A DNA stretch of 64,000 nucleotides from NCBI GenBank assembly GCA_947487835.1, contig CANKXX010000004.1:109076-173075 (forward strand), given 5' to 3'. The position numbers and the translations under genes were made by a program. Below are positions 35,407 to 43,273 of the stretch, piece by piece; the stretch's first letter is position 1, and each line of letters opens with the position of its first letter. This DNA is from an uncultured Microbacteriaceae bacterium. GTDB taxonomy: Bacteria; Actinomycetota; Actinomycetes; Actinomycetales; Microbacteriaceae. The notes under the pieces were generated by a model. The model did no database searches. It worked only from the letters and a program-made list of their open reading frames with translations, and had not been told where the DNA came from.

Positions 35407-35439
35407 GCGCATAGGTCAATGCGCGATGCCGGCACCTGC

Positions 35440-36156
35440 TTACTCAGGGAAGCCCAATGGCTCAGTGGAGGAGAACGGGGCAAGCGACTGTCCGCCGGAA
35501 CGCACCTTCACGACACCGTCCTGCAGGGCGAACTGCAGCGTGGTCCCGATCGGGAAGGCGCTCCGCAGGGCGCGGGGCGACGTCTGAGTGACGGTCATCG
35601 GCGCACTAGGGACGAAGGGGCCGGCGCCGCAGCCGAATGTCGCGTCGACTCTCGGGTTCCGAACGGTGCTGATCACCTGGATGCAACCACCGTCCAACAT
35701 CGGCGACGTCTGATCCTGGCGGAGACGAACGACGGTCAGCCCGTGGAAGTCGTCGGTGACGAGCGCATCCTCCGAGAAGCCGGACCCGTAGGTCGACAAC
35801 TCCCTGTCCTTGTGGAGGGTGAGAGCCGCGATTTGCGAACCCGGCGGCGAGTAGATCCACGACGTGGCGGCCGCCGTGAGAAGGACGGCAGCGGCTACCG
35901 ACGTCGCCCACAGGATCTTGATGCGTCGGTCGAGCCGGGGACGCGACGGCGTGACCGGGCTGGACTCGGCATCCGCACCTCCATCCGGCTCCGCCGCGAT
36001 CGGATCCGAACCGATGGGGGCAGCTGCCGGTATCCGGTGCAGGGGCGTCAGGGCGGACAGCCGAGCGATCGCATCCGCATCGCGGTGAAGGTCCCCTTCG
36101 GGCCCGTACACACGCCTTCGCAACTCGGCGAGATCCTCAAGATCCACATCGCTCAC
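35440..36156 (-). CDS. single-pass membrane protein of unknown function
   Basis: 238 residues: a cytoplasmic N-terminus with an Ala/Pro-rich linker, one membrane helix (about 80-101), and an outer domain of about 135 residues with two Cys (in GGCIQV and FGCGAG) that could form a disulfide. No homologous family recognised. Start is GTG at 36156. The N-terminal segment resembles the cytoplasmic tail of anti-sigma-like or sensor proteins only in layout. Codon usage is a little less biased than in neighbouring genes. Confidence 0.65.
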   Translation of the reverse strand: MSDVDLEDLAELRRRVYGPEGDLHRDADAIARLSALTPLHRIPAAAPIGSDPIAAEPDGGADAESSPVTPSRPRLDRRIKILWATSVAAAVLLTAAATSWIYSPPGSQIAALTLHKDRELSTYGSGFSEDALVTDDFHGLTVVRLRQDQTSPMLDGGCIQVISTVRNPRVDATFGCGAGPFVPSAPMTVTQTSPRALRSAFPIGTTLQFALQDGVVKVRSGGQSLAPFSSTEPLGFPE

Positions 36157-36183
36157 GGTCGAATCCTGACACGCCGACGCTCC

Positions 36184-36351
36184 CTAGGCAGGGGGCTGCT
36201 GCCCCTGCGGCGGCACGCCGGCCTGCTCAGCGGCTCGGGCGTGCAGAGCGGACAGCACCGCCCATCGGATGACGAAGAACAGCAGGAGCGCGATCGCGAC
36301 CGTCGGCAGAACGAGAATCACGGCAACGACGAGTATGTGCAGAGCGTCCAC
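36184..36351 (-). CDS. 55-residue membrane protein, probably from a leaderless mRNA
   Basis: A GTG at 36351 opens a 55-codon frame with one long hydrophobic segment (about 4-34, rich in Val, Leu, Ile) and a Gln/Pro-rich tail. An in-frame stop lies just upstream, so no longer start exists. TATGGT (36363-36358) is exactly 6 bases before the GTG and there is no ribosome site, the layout of a leaderless gene. Strong coding bias (G/C at third positions) supports it. No family recognised. Confidence 0.55.
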   Translation of the reverse strand: MDALHILVVAVILVLPTVAIALLLFFVIRWAVLSALHARAAEQAGVPPQGQQPPA

Positions 36352-36466
36352 CGGCTCACCATACGGCTACCGCACGAAAGCCCTCCTGCTGCCAGCCCGT
36401 CTTGCATCGCGGCGGTCTACTGCGCGGAAACGGCGCCCGGGCCTCGGTCGGGGCGCCGTTTCGTCC

Positions 36467-37786
36467 TCAGGAGCCGGAGCGCTCGATGAAGTCGATGCGC
36501 TCGATGAAGTCGGCGACGGCGTCCGAACCGGACACCGGCTCGGCCCCGCACTGCACGACCATCGCGAACGCCAGCGCGCTCGTCGCCGGGGTGTGCCCGC
36601 CCGCTCCCCCGGCGCGCAGATTGCGCACGAGCAGCGGGCAGAGCATGAGCGCGAGTCGCACGACGCGGCGCCAGTGCGGCGGCCTCATCCCGCGCTCGGC
36701 GAGCGCGGCCAGGAGCGGACGCCACGTGCGCTCGGCGCGCGAGACGAGCAGTTCGGCGCGCAGAGGCGTGAGCGACCAGTCGCGATCGACGACGAGCACG
36801 CCGTCCGTCATGCGCACCGACGCCCCGAACCGCTGCTCGGCGAGCGCGGGCTCGTAGAGCCACAGCGGATGCGCCAGCGAGTTGTGGAACGTGGCCTTCA
36901 CCTCGGCGAGCAGCGCCGGCACGTGGCGGCCCGCGAACGCCGGGTCGAAGGCGACGAGCGGATGCGTTCCGCCCTCCGTCTCGAACCAGACGTTGGCGTT
37001 GTGATCATCGCCGTGCGCGACGACGCCGCCGAAAGGCGCGAGCGCGGCCGGCTCGAGGAGCTCGGCCGCCTCGTCGAGCAGCGCGCCGAGCGTGCGGTCG
37101 TAGTCGACGCCGTCGATCCGCCAGCGCGCCACGAGCAACTGCTCCCAGTCCAGCTCGACCGGATCGTCGCCGAGCGCGAAGCGCGCGTCCTCGTAGAACG
37201 AGGCGATGCGCCCGCCTCGACCGGGAGCCGCACCCGGAGTGGTGAGGCGGTGGTGGAACAGCTGGTGGATCGGCTCGGCCGCGCTCTGCTCGGCCGTGAT
37301 CGGGTGCAGGGTGTCGACGAGGATGCGGGCCGCGATCGCGTCGCGCTCCGCCTGTGCCGCCAGGATCACCGAGTCCGGCTCCGCTCCCGGCTCGCCGAGG
37401 TCGTTCGCGCGGACCACGTCGGCGAGCCGCGGCTCCTCCCGCAGCGCGTAGAGGAGGATCTGGCGGCCCGGCTCGCCGCTCGCGTACACGGGACGGTCGA
37501 TCAGGTAGCCGTGCTCGCTGAGCAGCTCGGCGTTGTAGTACTCGGCGATCGTCTGGTCCTCCCCCTCCTCGCTGTGGAACTTGTAGAAGAAGCGGGAGCC
37601 GTCGGCGAGGGTCACCCGGCCGTTGACCGAGTTGAGGCTGTACTGGTCGAGCGTCAGGACGAGATCGAGCACCTCCTGACCGGTCACCTCGGTGACGAGG
37701 ATGCGGAGGAGGTCCGCCGCGCCCTCCTGGTCCCCGGCCTTCGCGAGGGTGCGGGCGCGGTGGGCGAGTGGCTCGGTCGCGGTCAT
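36467..37786 (-). CDS. phosphotransferase-like kinase (APH-fold)
   Basis: 439 residues. The kinase catalytic loop is VAHGDDHNANVWF and the metal-binding Asp is in FDPAFAGRH, the pattern of aminoglycoside-phosphotransferase / choline-kinase-fold enzymes. The N-lobe contains FFYKFHSEEG with the ATP-binding Lys. It ends in a helical region. The substrate is unknown; small-molecule or sugar phosphorylation is the family norm. ATG 37786 has GAGGAG. It is divergent from the alcohol-dehydrogenase cluster, with an 8-base hairpin (about 37827-37848) between them. Confidence 0.75.
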   Translation of the reverse strand: MTATEPLAHRARTLAKAGDQEGAADLLRILVTEVTGQEVLDLVLTLDQYSLNSVNGRVTLADGSRFFYKFHSEEGEDQTIAEYYNAELLSEHGYLIDRPVYASGEPGRQILLYALREEPRLADVVRANDLGEPGAEPDSVILAAQAERDAIAARILVDTLHPITAEQSAAEPIHQLFHHRLTTPGAAPGRGGRIASFYEDARFALGDDPVELDWEQLLVARWRIDGVDYDRTLGALLDEAAELLEPAALAPFGGVVAHGDDHNANVWFETEGGTHPLVAFDPAFAGRHVPALLAEVKATFHNSLAHPLWLYEPALAEQRFGASVRMTDGVLVVDRDWSLTPLRAELLVSRAERTWRPLLAALAERGMRPPHWRRVVRLALMLCPLLVRNLRAGGAGGHTPATSALAFAMVVQCGAEPVSGSDAVADFIERIDFIERSGS

Positions 37787-37939
37787 GGCTCTCCTCGGTC
37801 GGGACGTCCTCCCATGGTCCCGCGGGCGCTCCCCCGCCCGCGGACCGGGCGGGATGCGGTGTCTGAGATCCGGGACATTGACCCTCGCCGAACCGCCGCC
37901 CGCAGCGGACCGGACGCTTAGATGAGAGGCGTGACCCCG

Positions 37940-38914
37940 ATGCCGACAGCGTTCCGAGTGAATCGCGATCTCTCCCTCGAGATCGCGGAGGTGCCCCCCG
38001 CGCCCATGGGGCCGGGCGAGGTCCGCGTGCGTCCCGCCCACGCGGGCGTGTGCGGCTCCGACCAGCATGCCGCGCACACGGGCGCATGGATCGAGTACTG
38101 GCCCGCGACCCTCGGCCACGAGGTCGTCGGCGTGGTCGCCGAGTCCTCCGTCGACGCTTCGGTTCCCGGCGACCGGGTCGTCGTCGACTCCCGGATACCC
38201 TGCCGCGACTGCGCCGACTGCGCCGTCTCGCCGCGCCTCTGCGCGAACCTCACCTGGCTGGGCGAGTCCCGCCCCGGCGGGTTCGCCACCGACCTCGTGG
38301 TACCCGCGTCGAGCCTCTTCGCCGTGCCCGACGGGCTCCCGCTCGACGTCGCCGTGCTCGCCGAGCCCCTCGCGGTCGTCCTCCGCGCCCTCGACGCTCT
38401 TCCCACGGGCACCGAGCGGGTGCTCGTGCAGGGGTACGGGCCTATCGGGGCCCTCGCGCACCGCGTGCTCGCCGGCCGCGGCGTGCGGGTGACTGTCGCG
38501 GAGACCCGGCAGGATCGCCTCGATCTCGCGGCGGAGCGCGGTGCGGAGTCCCGCGAGAGTCTCGGTCGCGTCGATGCGGTGGTCGACGCCGCGGGCTTCC
38601 CCGGCTCCGTCCGGGTCGCGGTCGAGGCCGTGCGCCGCGGCGGCACCGTGCTCGTCGTCGCGCTCGGCGCGCATCCCATCGACGTCGTCGCCCAGGACCT
38701 CGTCGAGCGCGGCGTGCAGATCGCCACCTCCCTCGGCTTCGAGGACGGCGACATCCCGCGGGCCCTCGAGACGCTCGCGGCCGATCCCGAGGGCTACGCC
38801 GCGGTCGTCTCCACCCGCATCCCCCTCGCCGAGCTGCCCGCGACGCTCACGGGCCGCGCCGACACCCTCGGCAAGCTCGTCGTCGCCTGCGCTCCCGAGG
38901 AGGCCGTCGCATGA
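37940..38914 (+). CDS. zinc-dependent medium-chain alcohol dehydrogenase
   Basis: 324 residues. The catalytic zinc site is in HAGVCGSDQH and GHEVVGVV. The structural-zinc lobe is CRDCADC...C. The NAD domain has a GYGPIGAL turn. The family oxidises polyols or secondary alcohols (sorbitol-, threonine- or galactitol-dehydrogenase-like). ATG 37940 is preceded by GAGAGG; ATG 37922 in the same frame is an alternative. The stop overlaps the next SDR start (ATGA). It is the first gene of a probable catabolic operon. Confidence 0.92.
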   Translation: MPTAFRVNRDLSLEIAEVPPAPMGPGEVRVRPAHAGVCGSDQHAAHTGAWIEYWPATLGHEVVGVVAESSVDASVPGDRVVVDSRIPCRDCADCAVSPRLCANLTWLGESRPGGFATDLVVPASSLFAVPDGLPLDVAVLAEPLAVVLRALDALPTGTERVLVQGYGPIGALAHRVLAGRGVRVTVAETRQDRLDLAAERGAESRESLGRVDAVVDAAGFPGSVRVAVEAVRRGGTVLVVALGAHPIDVVAQDLVERGVQIATSLGFEDGDIPRALETLAADPEGYAAVVSTRIPLAELPATLTGRADTLGKLVVACAPEEAVA

Positions 38915-39633
38915 GCCGCCGCTATCTGATCACCGGCGGCACCAGCGGCATCGGCCTGGCCGTCGCCCGGCACCTGCACGACACCGGTCACCGGGTGTGG
39001 ATCACCGGCACGACGGATCGGACGGTCGGCGCGGCGCTCGATGAGGGCGTCGCGGCCGGCGGCTCGGTCGCCGACGTGACCGACCGCGCGGCCGTCGACG
39101 CCGCCTTCGATGCCGCGGTCGCCGCGTTCGGCGGTCTCGACGGCGTCTTCTCGAACGCGGGGATCGACGGCGAGGGCAAGGCGGCCGAGGCGCTCGATCC
39201 GGACACCTTCCGCTGCGTGCTCGAGGTCAACGTCGTCGGCGGCCTGCACGTCGCGCAGGCCGCGCACCGCGTGCTCGCCCGGCCCGGTTCGCTCGTGATC
39301 AACGCGTCGGTCAACGCACAGCGCCCCGAGGCGCACTTCGCCGACTACAACGCGAGCAAGGCGGCCGCCCTCTCGCTTGCGAAGACCCTCGCGCTCGAGT
39401 GGAGCGCCGAGGGCCTGTCGGTCACGGCCGTCTGCCCCGGCTACTTCCCGTCGCGGATGACCGCCCCCTACCTCGGCGACCCCGCCGTCGCCGCCGAGCT
39501 GCTCTCGCTCGTGCCCGCCGCCCGATTCGGCACCGGGCGGGAGATCGGCGCCCTGCTCGAGTTCCTGCTCGGGCCCGACTCCGGCTACCTGACCGGCGCC
39601 GCCATCACCATCGACGGCGGCCGGAACATCTGA
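38911..39633 (+). CDS. short-chain dehydrogenase/reductase (SDR)
   Basis: 240 residues. TGGTSGIG is near residues 8-15, SNAG near 79-82, the catalytic Ser is in INASVNAQ, and Tyr-x3-Lys is YNASK; C-terminus TIDGGRNI. ATG 38911 overlaps the dehydrogenase stop. An NAD(P)-linked oxidoreductase, probably acting on the same carbon chain as the zinc dehydrogenase before it. Confidence 0.92.
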   Translation: MSRRYLITGGTSGIGLAVARHLHDTGHRVWITGTTDRTVGAALDEGVAAGGSVADVTDRAAVDAAFDAAVAAFGGLDGVFSNAGIDGEGKAAEALDPDTFRCVLEVNVVGGLHVAQAAHRVLARPGSLVINASVNAQRPEAHFADYNASKAAALSLAKTLALEWSAEGLSVTAVCPGYFPSRMTAPYLGDPAVAAELLSLVPAARFGTGREIGALLEFLLGPDSGYLTGAAITIDGGRNI

Positions 39634-39691
39634 CCCCGCCGCCCCGGCCCTCGCCTTCCGACTTCCCGTACCCCGACCCCTCAGGAGAACC

Positions 39692-41032
39692 ATGACCGAG
39701 AACGCCTCCCCGCTGCTCGAGCGGGGTACCTGGAGCGCGATGGACGCCGCCGCTCGCGACGACCTGATCACCCGCGGGCTCGACAAGATCTTCGATCCCG
39801 CGCTGCGCGAGTCCGTGCTCGAGATCGTCGAGGACGTGCGCCTGCACGGCGACGCGGCCCTCGTGCGCGCGTTGGCGAAGTTCGACGGGGTCGAGATCGA
39901 GCCGTCGCAGATCCGCGTGAGCCGCGCCGAGTTCGACGCCGCCCGCGCCGCGCTCGCGCCCCGGATGATCGCCGCCATCCGCGAGTCGATCGCGTTCGTG
40001 CGCCGCTACAACGAGCAGCTCGTCGCGAATGACGCCGACTGGATGTTCGAGACCGCCCCCGGCGTGATGGTCGGCGAGCGCACGAGTCCCATCGAGAGCG
40101 CCGGCCTGTTCGTTCCGAGCGGCAAGGGCTCCTACCCGTCGGTCCTCATCCAGCTCGCGACCCCCGCGGTCGTCGCCGGCGTCGAGCGGATCGCCGTCGT
40201 GGTGCCCCCGGTCGCCGGCACGGGGGGCAGGGTCGACGACGCGGTGCTCGTCGTCGCCGACGAGCTCGGCATCGAGGACGTGTTCCGCGTGAACGGCCCG
40301 GCCGGCGTCGCCGCCCTCGCCTTCGGCACCGAGACCATCCCCTCCGTCCGCAAGGTGTGCGGCCCGGGCAGCCCGCCCGTCGCCAGCGCGCAGATCGAGG
40401 TGCAGCGCTACGGCACGGCGAGCGTCATGCTGCTCGGCCCGAGCGAGAGCCTGATCCTTGCCGACGGCACCGCCGACGTGCGGCTGCTCGCCGCCGACCT
40501 GCTGAACGAGGCCGAGCACGGCCCGGACTCCTCGAGCGTGCTGGTGACCGACTCCCAGGAGCTCATCGACACCCTGCAGCCCGAGCTCGCCAAGCAGCTG
40601 GCCGCGCTGCCCGAGCCGCGCAGCTCCTACGCCGCGCTCTCGCTCGGCACCAACGGCGGCGCCGTGCTCGTCTCGAGCCTCGAGGAGGGCGCGGTGGTCG
40701 CCAACGCCTACGCCCCCGAGCACATGCAGCTCGTCGTGCGCGAGGAGGACGAGGACCGCATCCTCGACCTGCTGCACGGCCCCGCGGAGGTGCTGCTCGG
40801 CCCGTACACGACCGTCTCGATGGGCAACTTCGTGCTCGGCGTCCCCGCGTCGCTGCCGACGAGCGGCTACGCCAAGGTCTCGAGCGGCATCACCGCCCAC
40901 GCGTTCCGCAAGAAGCGCGCCATCGCCAAGTCGACCCGCGAGGGGCTCATCGCCCTGAGCGGCACCGTGCTGGCCTTCACCGAGCACGAGGGCTTCCCCG
41001 CGCACGGCCGGTCCGTGTCGGCGAGGCTCTGA
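39692..41032 (+). CDS. histidinol-dehydrogenase-family NAD-dependent alcohol-to-acid dehydrogenase
   Basis: 446 residues, full length for the HisD fold. Conserved blocks are present: AGLFVPSGKGSYPS, KVCGPGSPPV, LNEAEHGPDSSSVLV, NAYAPEHMQ (catalytic Glu-His) and EHEGFPAH near the C-terminus. HisD enzymes oxidise an alcohol in two steps to a carboxylate. No other his gene is near, and the surroundings (two dehydrogenases, an FMN hydroxyacid enzyme, a ThDP lyase) point to a catabolic paralogue, like HpsN that converts sulfopropanediol to sulfolactate. The ATG at 39692 follows AGGAGAACC. Which alcohol is used cannot be read from the sequence. Confidence 0.92.
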   Translation: MTENASPLLERGTWSAMDAAARDDLITRGLDKIFDPALRESVLEIVEDVRLHGDAALVRALAKFDGVEIEPSQIRVSRAEFDAARAALAPRMIAAIRESIAFVRRYNEQLVANDADWMFETAPGVMVGERTSPIESAGLFVPSGKGSYPSVLIQLATPAVVAGVERIAVVVPPVAGTGGRVDDAVLVVADELGIEDVFRVNGPAGVAALAFGTETIPSVRKVCGPGSPPVASAQIEVQRYGTASVMLLGPSESLILADGTADVRLLAADLLNEAEHGPDSSSVLVTDSQELIDTLQPELAKQLAALPEPRSSYAALSLGTNGGAVLVSSLEEGAVVANAYAPEHMQLVVREEDEDRILDLLHGPAEVLLGPYTTVSMGNFVLGVPASLPTSGYAKVSSGITAHAFRKKRAIAKSTREGLIALSGTVLAFTEHEGFPAHGRSVSARL

Positions 41033-41035
41033 GCC

Positions 41036-42241
41036 GTGCGGATCACGGAGGCGATCGACTTCGTCGGGATCGGGCGGCCGGGCGACCGCGGCCCGTTCCG
41101 GCGGATCCTGACGGTCGAGGACATGCGCTCCGCCGCCCGGCGGGCGCTGCCCCGCAGCGTGTTCGACTACGTGGAGGGCGGTACCGATCGCGAGCTCGCG
41201 CTCGCGGGCAACGAGGCCGCGTTCCATCAGGCGCGCTGGCTGCCCCGCCAGCTCCGCGACGTCGGCACCGTCGATGCGTCGACGACGCTCGCCGGCGAGG
41301 ACTGGGTGCTGCCCGTGGGCCTCGCACCGACGGGCTACACCCGGATGATCGACCCGGCCGGCGAGATCGCCGTGGCCCGGGCCGCCCGGAAGGCCGGAGT
41401 TCCTTACGTGCTCTCCACGGTGGGCAGCACCACGATCGAGGACGTCTCGGCCGCGGCGACCGCGCCGTGGTCGCAGCTCTACGCCATGCGGGACCGCGAC
41501 CTCACCGAGGACCTGATCCGCCGGGCGGCCGACGCCGGCTCGCCCGTGCTCGAGCTCGCGGTAGACACCGCGGTCTCCGGCAACCGGCTGCGGGACCGGC
41601 GCAACGGCCTCACCATCCCGCCCCGGATGACGCTGTCCACCATCGCCGACATCGGAAGGAAGCCGCGGTACTGGACCCGGATGCTGCGGCACGAGGCCAT
41701 GGACTTCGCGCAGGTGCGCGCGAGCGACCGCACCGGGGTCTTCGCGGGCGGGTCCATCGCCGACATCGGCGCGCAGTTCGACCCGTCGCTGACCTGGGAC
41801 GACGTGACCCGGATCCGCTCGCTCTGGCCCCGCACTCTTCTGCTGAAGGGCGCGTTCTCGCCCGAGGACGCCCGTCGCGCCCGCGGGCTGGGCGTCGACG
41901 GCCTGCACCTCTCGGACCACGGCGGACGCCAGCTCGACCAGCACGTCGCCCCGCTGCAGCTCGTCGCCCCCGTGCGCGCCGCGCTCGGCGACGACGCCCT
42001 CCTCGTCGTGGACTCGGGCGTGCGCTCGGGCGGCGACGTCGCGATCGCGGTCGCGGCCGGCGCGGACGCCGCGTTCCTCGGGCGGCCGTACCTCTGGGCG
42101 CTCGCGGCCGGAGGCGAGAGCGCGATCGCGCATCTGCTCGGCATCGTCGCCGCCGAGTACCGCCGCACCCTCGGGCTCCTCGGCGCGTCGAGCACCGCGG
42201 AGTTGCGCCGGACGGGCGCGGAGCTCCTCCGCTGGGCGTGA
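41036..42241 (+). CDS. FMN-dependent alpha-hydroxyacid dehydrogenase/oxidase
   Basis: 401 residues of the lactate oxidase / mandelate dehydrogenase family. N-terminal SVFDYVEGGTDRE, the FMN-binding barrel, and the catalytic His295 in SDHGGRQLD with the phosphate-binding DSGVRSGGD. The family oxidises L-2-hydroxyacids to 2-oxoacids. The GTG start is only 3 bases after the HisD stop, so the two are strictly co-translated. Together they could take an alcohol through a hydroxyacid to an oxoacid. Confidence 0.93.
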   Translation: MRITEAIDFVGIGRPGDRGPFRRILTVEDMRSAARRALPRSVFDYVEGGTDRELALAGNEAAFHQARWLPRQLRDVGTVDASTTLAGEDWVLPVGLAPTGYTRMIDPAGEIAVARAARKAGVPYVLSTVGSTTIEDVSAAATAPWSQLYAMRDRDLTEDLIRRAADAGSPVLELAVDTAVSGNRLRDRRNGLTIPPRMTLSTIADIGRKPRYWTRMLRHEAMDFAQVRASDRTGVFAGGSIADIGAQFDPSLTWDDVTRIRSLWPRTLLLKGAFSPEDARRARGLGVDGLHLSDHGGRQLDQHVAPLQLVAPVRAALGDDALLVVDSGVRSGGDVAIAVAAGADAAFLGRPYLWALAAGGESAIAHLLGIVAAEYRRTLGLLGASSTAELRRTGAELLRWA

Positions 42242-42288
42242 GAGGCTGACGTGCGAGGCCGCCCCTCCTCCGGCTCCCCCCGGTCGGT

Positions 42289-42337
42289 CACCGAGGCCAC
42301 CGAGGCCACCGAGGCCACCGAGGCCACGAACGCCACC
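42289..42337. repeat. 9-base tandem repeat upstream of the IclR start
   Basis: About five copies of ACCGAGGCC, the last degenerate, lie in the gap between the FMN enzyme and the IclR gene. In the frame of the regulator they would read EATEATEAT, but the ATG at 42374 makes them noncoding. Copy number could vary without a frameshift. Confidence 0.7.
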
Positions 42338-42373
42338 GGGGTGCCGCCGCGCAGTCCCGAATCGAGGCTCACT

Positions 42374-43198
42374 ATGACCGTCCCCCTCGTGCCGCGCCCC
42401 GGCGCTCCCGCGACGACGGTGATCGGGCCGCGCATCCCCGCGCTCCGCAAGGGCATCGCGATCCTGCAGGTGCTGTCGGGCTCCGCCTCACCGGTCCCCG
42501 CGTCCGTCCTGGCGCGGCGGATCGACGCGCCCCGCAGCACGACGTACCAGCTTCTGCAGGTACTCGTCGACGAGGGCCTCGTGGTGCACATCCCCGAGTC
42601 GCAGGGCTACGCGCTCGCGGTCGGCGTATTCGAGCTCGGCTCCGCCTACCTCCGGCACCACCTGCTCGAGAACATCGGGCGCCCGGTGCTCACGTCGCTG
42701 GCGGGCACGCTCGGGCACACCGCCCACATGGGCGTGCTGCACGGCCACGAGACCCTGTACCTCCTCAAGGAGCAGCCCGCGCGGCCGACGACGCTCGTCA
42801 CGGCCGTGGGCGTGCGGCTGCCGGCTCAGCTCACGGCGTCCGGACGCACGATGCTCGCGCAGCTCTCGGACGCGCAGATCGCCGCGATCTTCCCGACGAA
42901 GGACCGCTTCGTGGACCGCACGGGAGCGGGACCGACCACGCTGCGCGAGCTCAGGGAGCTGCTGCGCGCCGATCGCGAGCGCGGCTGGGCGATCGAGCAC
43001 GGCTCGACCACCGAGAACGTCACGTGCATCGCCGCGGCCGCCGTAGACAACGTAGGCCTGCCGGTGCTGAGCGTCGGGGTGTCGTTCTTCTCGGACCGGG
43101 TGCCGGCCGAGGACTACGGCAGGATCGCGGCCGAGCTCACCGACGCCGCCGCGAAGCTGAGCCGTCACTTCGGCGGCCTGCGCGGCGTCGGCGCCTGA
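42374..43198 (+). CDS. IclR-family regulator
   Basis: 274 residues. The winged helix-turn-helix (about 22-85) has ALRKGIAILQVLSG and APRSTTYQLLQVLVDEGLV. The C-terminal GAF-like effector domain (about 95-270) has VGVRLPAQLTASGRTMLAQLSD and WAIEHGSTTENVTCIAAAV. IclR proteins sense small carboxylates or alcohols and control the neighbouring catabolic operon. ATG 42374 with GAGG ahead is preferred; an upstream GTG at 42251 in frame would add 41 low-complexity residues. It sits between the FMN enzyme and the ThDP enzyme and probably governs both. Confidence 0.92.
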   Translation: MTVPLVPRPGAPATTVIGPRIPALRKGIAILQVLSGSASPVPASVLARRIDAPRSTTYQLLQVLVDEGLVVHIPESQGYALAVGVFELGSAYLRHHLLENIGRPVLTSLAGTLGHTAHMGVLHGHETLYLLKEQPARPTTLVTAVGVRLPAQLTASGRTMLAQLSDAQIAAIFPTKDRFVDRTGAGPTTLRELRELLRADRERGWAIEHGSTTENVTCIAAAAVDNVGLPVLSVGVSFFSDRVPAEDYGRIAAELTDAAAKLSRHFGGLRGVGA

Positions 43199-43273
43199 CC
43201 CGCCCCGCCACAATCTGGCATCTCGGACGGGCGCCGGGGATCGGGGCCGGGGGCGCCCTCCTCGGACGATTAC

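Noticed and set aside
36160..36180. GACACGCCG match resembling the long palindromic element
   Set aside because: Only nine bases match; no AATTCAG end and no inverted arm, so chance is likely.
39692..41032. Histidine biosynthesis hisD
   Set aside because: No other his gene is near and the neighbours are catabolic dehydrogenases; treated as a paralogue although the fold is the same.
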